19,651 nucleotides of DNA from NCBI GenBank assembly GCA_031273145.1, contig JAISSL010000108.1, forward strand, positions 1 to 19,651, read 5' to 3'. A program made the translations under genes and the position numbers. The notes under the pieces are model-generated. The model saw only the letters and a list, made by a program, of their open reading frames with translations, did no database searches and was not told the origin of the DNA. Below are positions 8,246-15,353 of the stretch, piece by piece (position 1 is the stretch's first letter; each line of letters opens with the position of its first letter). Origin of the DNA: Zoogloeaceae bacterium (GTDB lineage: Bacteria; Pseudomonadota; Gammaproteobacteria; Burkholderiales; Rhodocyclaceae).

Positions 8246-8908
8246 TCATGTTTTTTCTTCCTTGTCCCGCATCAGCCAGAGAATCAGCATGGGCAGCAGG
8301 GAAACGAGGATGATCCCCACGATCAGCAGGGAAAGGTTCTGGCGCACCCACGGCAGATTGCCAAACCAGTAGCCCGCCAAGGTGAGCGAAAAGCACCATC
8401 CCAACCCGCCCGCCAGGTTGAACATGAAAAACCGGGGATAATCCATCGCGCCCACGCCCGCCACGAACGGCGCAAACGTGCGGAAAATCGGCAGAAAACG
8501 AGAAATGACCAGGGTTTTGCCGCCATGCCGCTCATAAAAGGCATGGGTCTTCAAAAGCGCCTTTTTGTTGAAAAAGCGGGAGTTTTCCCAGTGGAATACC
8601 CTGGGGCCAATGAAGCGGCCTATCTGGTAATTCACCATGTTGCCCAATATCGCGGCCATTGAGAGGATCGCCAACAGCCAGCCGATATTGAGGCCGCCTT
8701 CGGCCTCGGTCATCCCCAAGGCCGCCAGCGCGCCCGCCACGAACAGCAGGGAATCTCCCGGCAGAAAGGGCGTCACCACAAGCCCCGTTTCCGCAAAAAC
8801 GATCAGGAACAGGATAGCGTAAATCCACACGCCATACTGAACGACCCACGCGCCCAAGTATTGATCCAGGTGCAAAACGACGTCGATGAAATGGGAAAGA
8901 ATTTCCAT
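8246..8908 (-). CDS. DedA family (VTT-domain) inner-membrane protein
   Basis: A 220-residue polytopic membrane protein. DedA hallmarks are present: an acidic residue in the first re-entrant region (FAETGLVVTPFLPGDSLLF, Glu40 and Asp52), GNMVNYQIGR, and the motif ISRFLPIFRTFAPFVAG with Arg137, Pro140 and Arg143. Members of the family (YqjA, UptA and related proteins) are proton-coupled and include undecaprenyl-phosphate or phospholipid flippases; they affect membrane homeostasis and drug or alkali resistance. Which subfamily function applies here is not decidable. The ATG at 8908 lacks a clear Shine-Dalgarno. It is 64 nt upstream of the symporter and 81 nt downstream of the broken methyltransferase, so operon membership is uncertain. 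Confidence 0.92.
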   Translation of the reverse strand: MEILSHFIDVVLHLDQYLGAWVVQYGVWIYAILFLIVFAETGLVVTPFLPGDSLLFVAGALAALGMTEAEGGLNIGWLLAILSMAAILGNMVNYQIGRFIGPRVFHWENSRFFNKKALLKTHAFYERHGGKTLVISRFLPIFRTFAPFVAGVGAMDYPRFFMFNLAGGLGWCFSLTLAGYWFGNLPWVRQNLSLLIVGIILVSLLPMLILWLMRDKEEKT

Positions 8909-8989
8909 GAAGGGTAGGGCAGACCAAAAGTCCGTATTCTACCTGAAGCGCGTCACCCTCTGGGGTGCAGATTTGCAATGCAGGCTCAC

Positions 8990-9718
8990 CTACGCGCTTT
9001 TGAGCGCGGTCATGGCGATTAACGCGATTTGGTTTTCCGTGTCCGCCTCCAAAAACTCCACGTCATTAAAACCAAGATGTTCTTTCTCCCAATGCGCCCA
9101 GGGATACCAAATGGCTTTCGGGTCGGGAATATCGTAGCAAGACGTAATTTCCGCGATTCCGGTTTTTTCCCAGAGATTGCGCCACCATCCGGCGCTGTGG
9201 AAGGAACACAGTTCTCCTTCTGCCGCCTGCCAAAATGATTTCATGGTTTCGGGATAGCCCTTCTGGAATTCCTGAACCAGTCCGGGAACGACGATTCCCA
9301 ATTGACCGCCCGGTTTCACGAGCTTGGCGAAGGTGCAGGGAAAATACAGTTCATCCGCGCCGTAGTAGTGGTAGCTGTCAATCGAAATCGCCGCGTCAAA
9401 GAAGCCTTTGGCGTAGGGAAGGGCATGAGCCTCCGCGTGGATGGGGAACACCCTGTCGGACACGCCTGCCGCTTCAAACCTTTGCAGGTTTTCGGTTGCG
9501 TCAATCCATAGGTCGTTTGCGAAGACGGTTACACCGAACTCTTTCGCAAGAAAAACGGAAGTCAAACCCTTTCAGCAACCCATGTCCAAAACCCTCATGC
9601 CGGGTGAGAGCTTCATGTTGCCGCATAACTCTTCCAGCAGGTAAAGCGGGTTTGGCCCCATCCAGTTTTCTTCAATCCACTTCGGGTCGTACTTTTTGGT
9701 TGTCGGATATTCATTCAT
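8990..9718 (-). pseudogene. SAM-dependent methyltransferase interrupted by an in-frame TGA
   Basis: Read from ATG at 9718 (Shine-Dalgarno AGAGGA 8 nt upstream), the frame encodes a class I methyltransferase. Codon 49 (9574-9572) is TGA. It falls inside the SAM-binding motif I, which reads VLDMGC-stop-KGLTSVFLAKEFG; relatives have glycine there (D-x-G-C-G-K). A single G-to-T change of GGA gives TGA. Downstream the frame is intact for 193 residues, with NDLWIDA, SIDSYHYYG and LVKPGGQLGIVVPG as motifs II-IV. No plausible restart with its own ribosome binding site follows the stop, and a restart would omit motif I. So the gene is probably inactive, unless the base is a sequencing error or the stop is read through. 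Selenocysteine is unlikely because the aligned residue is Gly. Confidence 0.8.
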
Positions 9719-9773
9719 GGGATATTCCTCTGGCACCAACCAGGCGGGGAAGGTGGCGCAGTGCTCTCAAGAA

Positions 9774-9802
9774 AAAGCGTTGACCAGGCGGGTTGACGCT
9801 TT
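9774..9802 (-). terminator. Possible intrinsic terminator downstream of the DUF1640-like gene
   Basis: On the minus strand AAAGCGT (9802-9796) pairs with ACGCTTT (9780-9774) around a 15-nt loop, and the T's run on as TTTTTCTT. It lies between the DUF1640-like gene and the methyltransferase. The stem is short and the loop long, so this is a weak candidate. Confidence 0.35.
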
Positions 9803-9841
9803 GCGTGGGGCACGGGGTAGCAAAAGCCTTGCAGTGTGTGG

Positions 9842-9872
9842 GATGTGAGGAAGTGAAGATGTGAGGAAGTGG
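9842..9872. repeat. Short direct repeat, period 16
   Basis: GATGTGAGGAAGTG occurs at 9842-9855 and again at 9858-9871, directly beside the terminator hairpin. No coding role is apparent; it is probably a small slippage duplication. Confidence 0.6.
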
Positions 9873-9904
9873 AAAGGCCGGGTCTGGAAAACCCGGCCTT
9901 TTTT
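9873..9904. terminator. Strong GC-rich hairpin with T-run, likely bidirectional terminator
   Basis: The arms AAAGGCCGGGT (9873-9883) and ACCCGGCCTTT (9891-9901) pair perfectly around the 7-nt loop CTGGAAA. On the plus strand six T's follow (9899-9904), and on the minus strand three T's extend the stem. It touches the stop codon of the DUF1640-like gene (minus strand), so it probably ends that transcript. Its better T-run points the other way, although no plus-strand gene precedes it. Confidence 0.75.
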
Positions 9905-10151
9905 ATGGGCTAATCATTTTTACGATTGCGGCGGCAAGCCCTGCGGCGGCAAAGACAGTGCCTATATTCCATCTGATGATTCGTAACTCTGCATCTTGAA
10001 TCATGACTTTGATGTCATTTCTGGTTGCAATGTCTGAACTATTGAATGCTTGCTTCATTGCGTCCGATAAGCCCTCGGCTTGGTCTTTCTTGAATCCTTT
10101 AGCCTCAAGGGTTTTGACGAATTCGAGCGTGTCAAAAGTGGTTGCGGTCAT
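9903..10151 (-). CDS. DUF1640/CCDC90-like small coiled-coil membrane protein
   Basis: An 82-residue protein that starts TATTFDTLEFVKTLEAKGFK, the usual opening of DUF1640-like proteins. An amphipathic helical middle follows (QAEGLSDAMKQAF, then DIATRNDIKVMIQDAELRI), and a single C-terminal membrane helix ends it (IGTVFAAAGLAAAIVKMI). The family has coiled-coil, membrane-anchored members distantly related to the mitochondrial MCUR1/CCDC90 proteins; the bacterial function is unknown. I chose ATG 10151 because GGGGG lies 6 nt upstream; the frame opens with TTG at 10208, which has no such site. The 3' end sits on a strong terminator. Base composition is AT-richer than the flanking operons, as for the lipoprotein gene upstream. 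Confidence 0.75.
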   Translation of the reverse strand: MTATTFDTLEFVKTLEAKGFKKDQAEGLSDAMKQAFNSSDIATRNDIKVMIQDAELRIIRWNIGTVFAAAGLAAAIVKMISP

Positions 10152-10195
10152 GATGTACCCCCGGTTGTTTGATGGTGGAAGTTTGCCATTATTGG

Positions 10196-10213
10196 CCTGA
10201 TTGGTCAATCAGG
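10196..10213. repeat. 18-nt palindrome at the lipoprotein stop codon
   Basis: CCTGATTG-GT-CAATCAGG is a perfect palindrome apart from its two central bases, and it covers the stop codon of the small lipoprotein gene. It could be a hairpin limiting read-through into the DUF1640-like gene or an operator-like site; no T-run follows. Confidence 0.45.
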
Positions 10214-10595
10214 GCGCGGCATCGGTTGCCATGCTGCATTTCTTCTCTTCCATAGCTCTAAAGGCAACGGCGCGGCTATTGTGTAAGCTGGCGATAGCAT
10301 CATCATTGCTACTGTTTACGCTTTTGCTACCTCGTGTCGTAAACCTGAAAAAGAGGAATTTAACCTCTGTCTCGGTTGTCCGGTCTTGTTCAATCTGGTT
10401 ATTCGCTTTGCGTAACTCTGCTTCTTGCTTGTCGAATTCGACAATTTCGGCGGCAATTTGTGAACAGGTGTGATTGTAGTATTTGAAATGTGCGGATTCG
10501 CTAGGGTTGTAGGTGGTTTTTTCCGGCGCGGCGGATTTGTTTGAACAGGCAAAAAGTGCAAGCGCGGCAAGGGAAAGCAGGGCGGTTCTTCTCAT
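10209..10595 (-). CDS. Small hypothetical lipoprotein
   Basis: A 128-residue protein with a lipoprotein signal: MRRTALLSLAALALFAC, positively charged start, hydrophobic core and lipobox LFAC with Cys17 as the lipid-modified residue. The mature part is charged and helical (IAAEIVEFDKQEAELRKANN), suggesting a short coiled coil, and two further cysteines occur in HTCSQ and KKCSM. I do not recognise a family. The start at 10595 has GGAG 6 nt upstream; ATG codons further up lie before the signal peptide and are less likely. A sigma-70-like promoter stands just upstream. It is 57 nt ahead of the DUF1640-like gene, so the two may share a transcript. Confidence 0.7.
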   Translation of the reverse strand: MRRTALLSLAALALFACSNKSAAPEKTTYNPSESAHFKYYNHTCSQIAAEIVEFDKQEAELRKANNQIEQDRTTETEVKFLFFRFTTRGSKSVNSSNDDAIASLHNSRAVAFRAMEEKKCSMATDAAP

Positions 10596-10620
10596 GATGA
10601 ACTCCATGTGGGAATGAATG

Positions 10621-10656
10621 GATGCAAATAATATCAAAAACCCTACTGCTTTACAA
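10621..10656 (-). promoter_or_regulatory. Sigma-70-like promoter for the small lipoprotein gene
   Basis: On the minus strand TTGTAA (10656-10651, 4 of 6 to consensus) and TATTAT (10633-10628, 5 of 6) are separated by exactly 17 nt. Transcription would start around 10620, about 25 nt before the start codon at 10595. The surrounding gap (10596-10864) is AT-rich and otherwise holds a tandem 8-bp repeat (GGAAACTG twice, 10845-10860) and a weak ACACC/GGTGT hairpin near 10821-10836. Confidence 0.55.
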
Positions 10657-10864
10657 TCTGTTACAAACTATACCAATGTCGCAAACCCGCATAAATGCAG
10701 GGTATAGGCAAAATCTATCAGGACTAACTACCTTCATAACAATATAGATGCTACCGGGCTTGTCTTTTTGAAATTTTACATAATACAAATTATGCGAAAT
10801 AGCCAATCACTGAATAGGCGACACCAAGTCAGGTGTTTCAGATTGGAAACTGGGAAACTGGTAT

Positions 10865-11368
10865 TCAGCGCAACATCTTTCCGGCTACACCCTGAAAGTC
10901 GCTTTTTTTGAACACTCCGTATTTACGCAACACGACTTCGCCCTTGCGATTGATGAGCAAGGTAAATGGCAGGAGACCTTTTTCATTGCCAAGCGTCTGC
11001 ATCAGGGATGCCCCCTGATTGCCAGCAAGCGCAGCGGGATAATTCACGCCATAAGCGGCAAGGAATTCACGTACCTTGACTGGGTCTTCTTCCAGCGCGA
11101 TGCCAAGTACGATCAGTCCCTGCTTTTTATATTTCTTTCCCAACAGGGTAAGTTCCGGGAACTCGTCACGGCAAGGGACACACCAGCGCGCCCAGAACTG
11201 GACGATGAGCGGTTTGCCCCGAAAACTGGAAAGCGGCATCGGCGCACCATGAACATCCATCATCGTGGCGGAAAAAAGCGCATCCACCCCCTCTTCTTCC
11301 GCCCTCGCCGTGACGGTGAGCAGGACAAACCCCAAAAGCGCGCCCGCCAAAACTTTTACCACCTTCAC
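10865..11368 (-). CDS. TlpA/ResA-like thioredoxin-fold protein of the nos operon
   Basis: A 167-residue periplasmic or membrane-tethered thiol oxidoreductase. It has an N-terminal signal/anchor (VLAGALLGFVLLTVTARA), then the thioredoxin fold with the redox motif WCVPC (Cys63, Cys66) in VQFWARWCVPCRDEFPEL, and a cis-Pro segment LLPFTLLINRKG. TlpA-type proteins reduce cysteines in copper-site or cytochrome c maturation. As the last gene after nosY, a role in keeping NosZ CuA or NosL thiols reduced, or in haem attachment to the operon's cytochromes, is a reasonable inference. It starts with GTG that overlaps the nosY stop (GTGA), with GGGGAG upstream, so translation is coupled. The operon appears to end here. 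Confidence 0.9.
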   Translation of the reverse strand: MKVVKVLAGALLGFVLLTVTARAEEEGVDALFSATMMDVHGAPMPLSSFRGKPLIVQFWARWCVPCRDEFPELTLLGKKYKKQGLIVLGIALEEDPVKVREFLAAYGVNYPAALAGNQGASLMQTLGNEKGLLPFTLLINRKGEVVLRKYGVFKKSDFQGVAGKMLR

Positions 11369-12216
11369 AGCAAATCTCCCCGGCGCAGGAGAAAATAGCC
11401 CGCAAACGCGGCAATGATCCCAAGCAGAAACGGATAGGCCAGCGCGTAAATCTGGAAACCCGTCGCGCCGAAAAGGTCAATGATGACGTAGGCAGACGGG
11501 CCAAGCACGACAAGCTGCGGATCGAACATCGCCAGAGCGGCGGTACGGAAGACTTGCAGCGGGTTCAGGAGCGCGATGGTCACGGCGGTCTCTGGCGCAA
11601 TGCGCCCCTGGATCATGACCCCCAACAGGACCAGGTCAAGAAAGAGCAGCAACACAAGCCAGAGCATGAAGGCCGCGCCCTGAGCTGTATCCGTGCTGCG
11701 CGCAATGGAAGAGATGAGCATACCCAGACCGAGAAAACAGAGCGCCATCGCGGCCAGCAGCGCCGTGTAATAGCCAAACACTGCCCAGGGAATGTCAATC
11801 TCCCTGAAAGCGCCCCACATTACCGCGCCCAGCATGGCAAGAAACACCGGCGCGAAGATGACCGCATAACGCCCGACAATCTTGCCCCAGTACCAGGCAC
11901 CGATTGAGACCGGCAGGGACAACAGGTATTCAAATACGCCCGCTTCGCGGTCTCCCGCCACGGAGCGCACCGTAGTCATCAATACGAAGATTGGCAGAAT
12001 CGCCATCGTCAGTTGAATGTATGTAACCAACAGACGCGACAGGCCGATGAAGCCGAGCACGCGCGATTCCGACAACCCAAACGCGAACAGGAGTGCAACA
12101 ATGCCTCCGAAGACCAGGGTATAGATCAGGAACCAGCGCGCGCGCAACGATTCCGCAATGTCGAGTTTGGCAGTGAGGAATAGTTGAAAACACTTTAAGT
12201 TAACGTTATAACTCAT
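11365..12216 (-). CDS. nosY: Nos ABC transporter permease NosY
   Basis: A 283-residue inner-membrane permease with about six hydrophobic helices. With the ATPase NosF and periplasmic NosD it forms the NosDFY complex required for assembly of the NosZ CuZ sulfide-copper centre. The family pattern DREAGVFEYLLSLPVSIGAWYWGK after helix 2 is clear, and the C-terminal arginine-rich RRGDLL ends the last helix. The start at 12216 has AAGAAGG about 11 nt upstream and lies 18 nt after the nosL stop. Here nosL precedes nosY, whereas many clusters have F-Y-L order. Confidence 0.92.
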   Translation of the reverse strand: MSYNVNLKCFQLFLTAKLDIAESLRARWFLIYTLVFGGIVALLFAFGLSESRVLGFIGLSRLLVTYIQLTMAILPIFVLMTTVRSVAGDREAGVFEYLLSLPVSIGAWYWGKIVGRYAVIFAPVFLAMLGAVMWGAFREIDIPWAVFGYYTALLAAMALCFLGLGMLISSIARSTDTAQGAAFMLWLVLLLFLDLVLLGVMIQGRIAPETAVTIALLNPLQVFRTAALAMFDPQLVVLGPSAYVIIDLFGATGFQIYALAYPFLLGIIAAFAGYFLLRRGDLL

Positions 12217-12234
12217 TGTTTTATAACACCTTCT

Positions 12235-12744
12235 TCATCGTTTATCTCCATGTCCGCCATCATGCCGAGGCGTTTGCACCCGCCGCAGCATTTCATCAAA
12301 GCCGATAGCCTCCTCACTGCGGTTTTCTACTGCGGCAAAATTAAAACCCATCGGGGAACTGCGTTCGATGTAACGCGCCACACGCGCGTCAAGCCAGCGA
12401 AGTGCCGCGCGGTTGTCGACCGGGCTATTGAAATCGGCAACCCATACGCGAGTCCCCTCCCCCGGTTCTTCCCACCAGGGACGCGCCCCGGTTTTTTTGC
12501 TTGACGCATTCGTCCAGGCGATGAGGCAACCGATGTCGTCGAATTTGAGCGCGACTTTTTTCGGCTCGTTGCGCGACAGCTCAACCGCAAAGCGGGGATC
12601 GGAAATCACCATGCCGCAATGCGCGCAGGTATCCCGATCCCAATGAATCGGCTCCATCCCTTCCGGCCAGTTGTCGCGTTTTTCGCAGGCGACAACGAAC
12701 ACGGCGACAAAAACAGTCAACACGAAAAAACGAAAGCGGCACAT
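12235..12744 (-). CDS. nosL: Copper-delivery lipoprotein NosL
   Basis: A 169-residue periplasmic lipoprotein that binds Cu(I) and hands it to apo-NosZ via NosDFY. The signal peptide ends in a lipobox (VVAC, Cys20). The NosL motif CAHCGM (Cys40, Cys43, Met45) follows WDRDT, and conserved FDDIGCLIAW and WVADFNS segments come later. The real start is ATG at 12744: a strong AGGAGG stands 8 nt upstream, and the longer open frame (to 12939) is merely nosF read in another frame. It starts 4 nt after the nosF stop. Confidence 0.93.
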   Translation of the reverse strand: MCRFRFFVLTVFVAVFVVACEKRDNWPEGMEPIHWDRDTCAHCGMVISDPRFAVELSRNEPKKVALKFDDIGCLIAWTNASSKKTGARPWWEEPGEGTRVWVADFNSPVDNRAALRWLDARVARYIERSSPMGFNFAAVENRSEEAIGFDEMLRRVQTPRHDGGHGDKR

Positions 12745-12748
12745 ATCT

Positions 12749-13417
12749 TCAAACCTCCTCTGCATTGGAACGGTCGACCGTGACGCGACCCATGTCCATT
12801 TCGACGACGCGCGTGATGATCGCGGACATTTCGGAAGGACGATGGCAGGAAATGAGCATGGTGGTTTTTTCCTGGCGCTCTGCGAGCAGGTTGAAGAAAA
12901 TCTTGCGGGCTTCGGGGTCGAGATTGGCTGCCGGTTCATCCATCAGCAGCACGCTGGTATCGCGCCCCAACGCAATGGCAATGAGCAGCTTTTGCTTCAT
13001 GCCGCCTGAGAGGCGCAGGAACTGCCGTGAGCGGACGGCGGCTACGTCTAACCCAAGTTTTCCAGCAATCCCGATCATCCGCGCCGGTTCGACGCCAGAG
13101 AGCGAGGCCGAAAAGTCTATGAGTTGTCCCACTGGCATCTTGAGCGGCGGCGGCAGTTGCGGCACGAAGCCGATCCTGTTGAGCACCTCGGAACGATGTT
13201 GGCGCGGGTTCAGACCTGCTACCCGCACCACGCCCTCGCAGAGGTATTCGCCAAGCAGGCAGCGAATGAGCGTAGTCTTGCCCGCGCCATTGGAGCCGAT
13301 CAGCGCCACCCGTTCCCCTGCCGCAACGGTGAGCTTGATACCATCCAGTACCCGCGCCCTGCGGAAAGTCTTGACGAGATTTTCAATGAAAATCAAGTGG
13401 TTCAAGTTCCGATTCAT
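12749..13417 (-). CDS. nosF: Nos ABC transporter ATPase NosF
   Basis: A 222-residue cytoplasmic ATPase driving NosY. Walker A GSNGAGKTT is at 41-49, Q-loop Gln87, signature LSGGM at 136-140, Walker B VLLMDE at 156-161 and the H-loop His192 (SCHRPSEM). It is shorter than typical NosF (about 300 residues) and lacks the usual C-terminal extension, ending soon after the nucleotide-binding domain. ATG at 13417 has GGAAGG about 9 nt upstream. It lies 87 nt after nosH, the largest gap between neighbouring genes inside the operon. Confidence 0.9.
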   Translation of the reverse strand: MNRNLNHLIFIENLVKTFRRARVLDGIKLTVAAGERVALIGSNGAGKTTLIRCLLGEYLCEGVVRVAGLNPRQHRSEVLNRIGFVPQLPPPLKMPVGQLIDFSASLSGVEPARMIGIAGKLGLDVAAVRSRQFLRLSGGMKQKLLIAIALGRDTSVLLMDEPAANLDPEARKIFFNLLAERQEKTTMLISCHRPSEMSAIITRVVEMDMGRVTVDRSNAEEV

Positions 13418-13475
13418 ACGCTTTCGCCTTCCATACGGTCAAGCCATCCTTACTAAAGAAGTAAACGAGCGCCAT
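13383..13475 (-). CDS. Possible 30-residue small ORF between nosH and nosF
   Basis: ATG 13475 to TGA 13385-13383 encodes MALVYFFSKDGLTVWKAKAY and a further ten residues ending DFH, overlapping the first 35 nt of nosF in another frame. It fills most of the only sizeable gap in this part of the operon. The ribosome binding site is weak (AGAG) and I know no homologue, so it may be chance or a translational coupler for nosF. Confidence 0.25.
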   Translation of the reverse strand: MALVYFFSKDGLTVWKAKAYESELEPLDFH

Positions 13476-13504
13476 GACGACTCTATCAACTGAGTGACAG
13501 TATA

Positions 13505-14476
13505 TCAAAGCAGTTTCGACAAGCCCTTGACCTCAAAGCGCAACGCGCCGGTCGGGCAGGCATCCACGCACAGGCCGCAGCGCGTACAGTCGGGGCCAAG
13601 CCCCATCTCTGCCACGGGGGCGCGTCCCTTGATCGTCACGTCAAGCACATGCGGCACCAGGCAGACCTTATGGCAATCTCCTTCATGAAAACAGGGTTCG
13701 ACATGGTAACTGATCTGTAATGGGGAAATCGTTCCCACCACGCCATAGGTGAGGCCAATCGGGCAGACGTAGCGGCACCATGCGCGACGCGACCAGAACA
13801 CCTCAAAGAGCAGCAACAAAAACACCCAGGCCAGCGCGAGTCCCGGTCCATAAATCAACGCGCGTGACAGGATGCCGACCGGAGAGAGCGTCTCGAAAAC
13901 CGTATAACCAGTCAAAAACGCCAGCGCGACAAACAAGACCCAGAACACGGTACGCGCCCCCCGGTGGAATTCGTGGTCGGTCACGAGCTTCTTTCGCGCG
14001 AGCGCAAGATGGATTTTTTCCGTGAGTTCGGAGACCAGATGATACGGACACACCCAGGAACAGAAGCTGCGCCCGCCCAGCAGCACCCAGAGCAGGAAAA
14101 TCGTGAGCGTGCCGATGACGAGGTTCACGATGAGGTGCTTATGCGCCAGCATCACCTGGAGCGCGGCGTTGAGGTCAATCAGGTGAAACCCCACGAAGCG
14201 CGAGGCCGTGAGCGATCCTTCGAGTATCTGGATGTCCAGCCAGAAAGAAAACATGAACAGCAGGTTGACCGCCACGAGCACCGCCCAGCGCCGGTTGCGC
14301 CAGGCGTGGCGCGGTTGCCGATGCGCCTGATCGTGCAAGTGCGCCTTGATGCGGGATTTATCTTCCCGCTTGATTTCCATGATTCGACGCACTTCTGCGG
14401 AGATTTGCGCCGGATGTTCCGGTTTTTTCGGTTCCATCCCCAACATGCAGAAGAAATTTTCAACTAAGCGGCGCAT
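13505..14476 (-). CDS. nosH: Membrane iron-sulfur protein NosH (NapH-like)
   Basis: A 323-residue inner-membrane protein thought to pass electrons from the quinol pool towards the periplasm with NosG. It has four or more membrane helices, two CxxxCP motifs at the membrane face (GGRSFCSWVCP, Cys139/Cys143; RAWCRYVCP, Cys234/Cys238), a cluster Cys262/Cys268/Cys272, and a C-terminal 4Fe-4S motif CTRCGLCVDACP (297-307). This is the NapH/NosH/CcoG-like layout. The chosen ATG (14476) is one base after the nosG stop with GGGGAGG upstream; a GTG three codons earlier is less likely. Confidence 0.92.
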   Translation of the reverse strand: MRRLVENFFCMLGMEPKKPEHPAQISAEVRRIMEIKREDKSRIKAHLHDQAHRQPRHAWRNRRWAVLVAVNLLFMFSFWLDIQILEGSLTASRFVGFHLIDLNAALQVMLAHKHLIVNLVIGTLTIFLLWVLLGGRSFCSWVCPYHLVSELTEKIHLALARKKLVTDHEFHRGARTVFWVLFVALAFLTGYTVFETLSPVGILSRALIYGPGLALAWVFLLLLFEVFWSRRAWCRYVCPIGLTYGVVGTISPLQISYHVEPCFHEGDCHKVCLVPHVLDVTIKGRAPVAEMGLGPDCTRCGLCVDACPTGALRFEVKGLSKLL

Positions 14477-14477
14477 T

Positions 14478-15353
14478 TCAGGCACCCTCCCCGTTCATTT
14501 CCCAGACCGCACGTGATTCAATCTCAATGGCGGGGAATTCCAAAGGACAGATCATCTCGCAGACGCCGCAGCCCACACACTGTTCACGCGCCACGGGACG
14601 GAAGCGTTGGTTGCCATCGGCATCGGTAAAAGGTTCCAGCGCGATGGCATCCTCAATCGGGCACTCCGTCACGCACAGATCGCAGAGTTCGCGTTCATAA
14701 GGATGGTCAATGACCGGGATAGGCTTCCAGCGGTCGACTTCCATGTAACGCATTCGTCCCTTGAATGTTGTCTCGCGGGCAGACCCGGAAAACCCTTTGC
14801 CCTGCACTGCCAGACAGGCTTCCGGGCGGGTCAGCCGCGCCAGCCCCATGCGTTCCTTAAGATTGAGGGCTGGTTCCGGTTCGCCCGCTCTAGCCTTGAG
14901 TATCGGCAAACTGGAGAGTCCAGCCCCTTCGCGTACCGGGAAAAAACCGGGTTTCGTGTAGGTCAACGCGCCGGTCGGGCACGCAAGAATATACTGCACC
15001 GCGTCGCAGGAAAAATCGCACGCCTGCTCACGCGCCGTAATATAGGGCACGCCGATGCCAACTCCTTCGTCAAGGTCGCCCAGCCGGATTGCGCTGACCG
15101 GACAAACCTGCACACATTGACCGCACTTGATGCAGGAAGCGAGAAAATCCTTTTCGTCAAGCGCCCCCGGCGGACGCAACCGTTTTACACCCGCCTGCAA
15201 AACGGGCAGGATGCCCGCGAGCGACGCCCCAATTATTCCGGCCAACAGCATGACTGAACGGATGAACTTGCGCCGTGCGCGACGCCCCTTCTCTGCCGAT
15301 ATGACCGGCTTTGCGCGTGGCGTTGCCGGGTTTTTCGACTCCGGGGCGCTCAT
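14478..15353 (-). CDS. nosG: Periplasmic ferredoxin-type protein NosG (NapG-like)
   Basis: A 291-residue iron-sulfur protein with a Tat-type signal: RRKFIRS at about 27-33, then a hydrophobic run to about residue 55. Cysteine motifs for up to four 4Fe-4S clusters follow: CIKCGQCVQVCP (74-84), CDFSC with CP at 125, CDLCVTECP (224-231) and CVGCGVCEMICP (259-269). NapG and NosG are exported folded and relay electrons from the NapH/NosH membrane partner. Its start overlaps the nosD stop as ATGA and its stop is one base before nosH. NapG is the closest alternative name, but the nos context settles it. Confidence 0.93.
   Translation of the reverse strand: MSAPESKNPATPRAKPVISAEKGRRARRKFIRSVMLLAGIIGASLAGILPVLQAGVKRLRPPGALDEKDFLASCIKCGQCVQVCPVSAIRLGDLDEGVGIGVPYITAREQACDFSCDAVQYILACPTGALTYTKPGFFPVREGAGLSSLPILKARAGEPEPALNLKERMGLARLTRPEACLAVQGKGFSGSARETTFKGRMRYMEVDRWKPIPVIDHPYERELCDLCVTECPIEDAIALEPFTDADGNQRFRPVAREQCVGCGVCEMICPLEFPAIEIESRAVWEMNGEGA

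Noticed and set aside
8946..8999. Inverted repeat AAGCGCGT/ACGCGCTT around the methyltransferase stop
   Set aside because: The arms are 38 nt apart, there is no T-run, and GC-rich 8-mers pair by chance often at this composition.
9572..9574. TGA as a selenocysteine codon in the methyltransferase
   Set aside because: The aligned residue in this motif is glycine, not cysteine, and I see no convincing SECIS-like hairpin directly after it; a nonsense mutation is simpler.
12745..12939. N-terminal extension of the nosL frame
   Set aside because: It is nosF read out of frame; the lipoprotein signal peptide and a strong AGGAGG fix the start at 12744.
13481..13505. FNR/DNR-like site between nosH and nosF
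   Set aside because: Two TTGAT half-sites are present but as a direct repeat with the wrong spacing, not as the TTGAT-N4-ATCAA palindrome.
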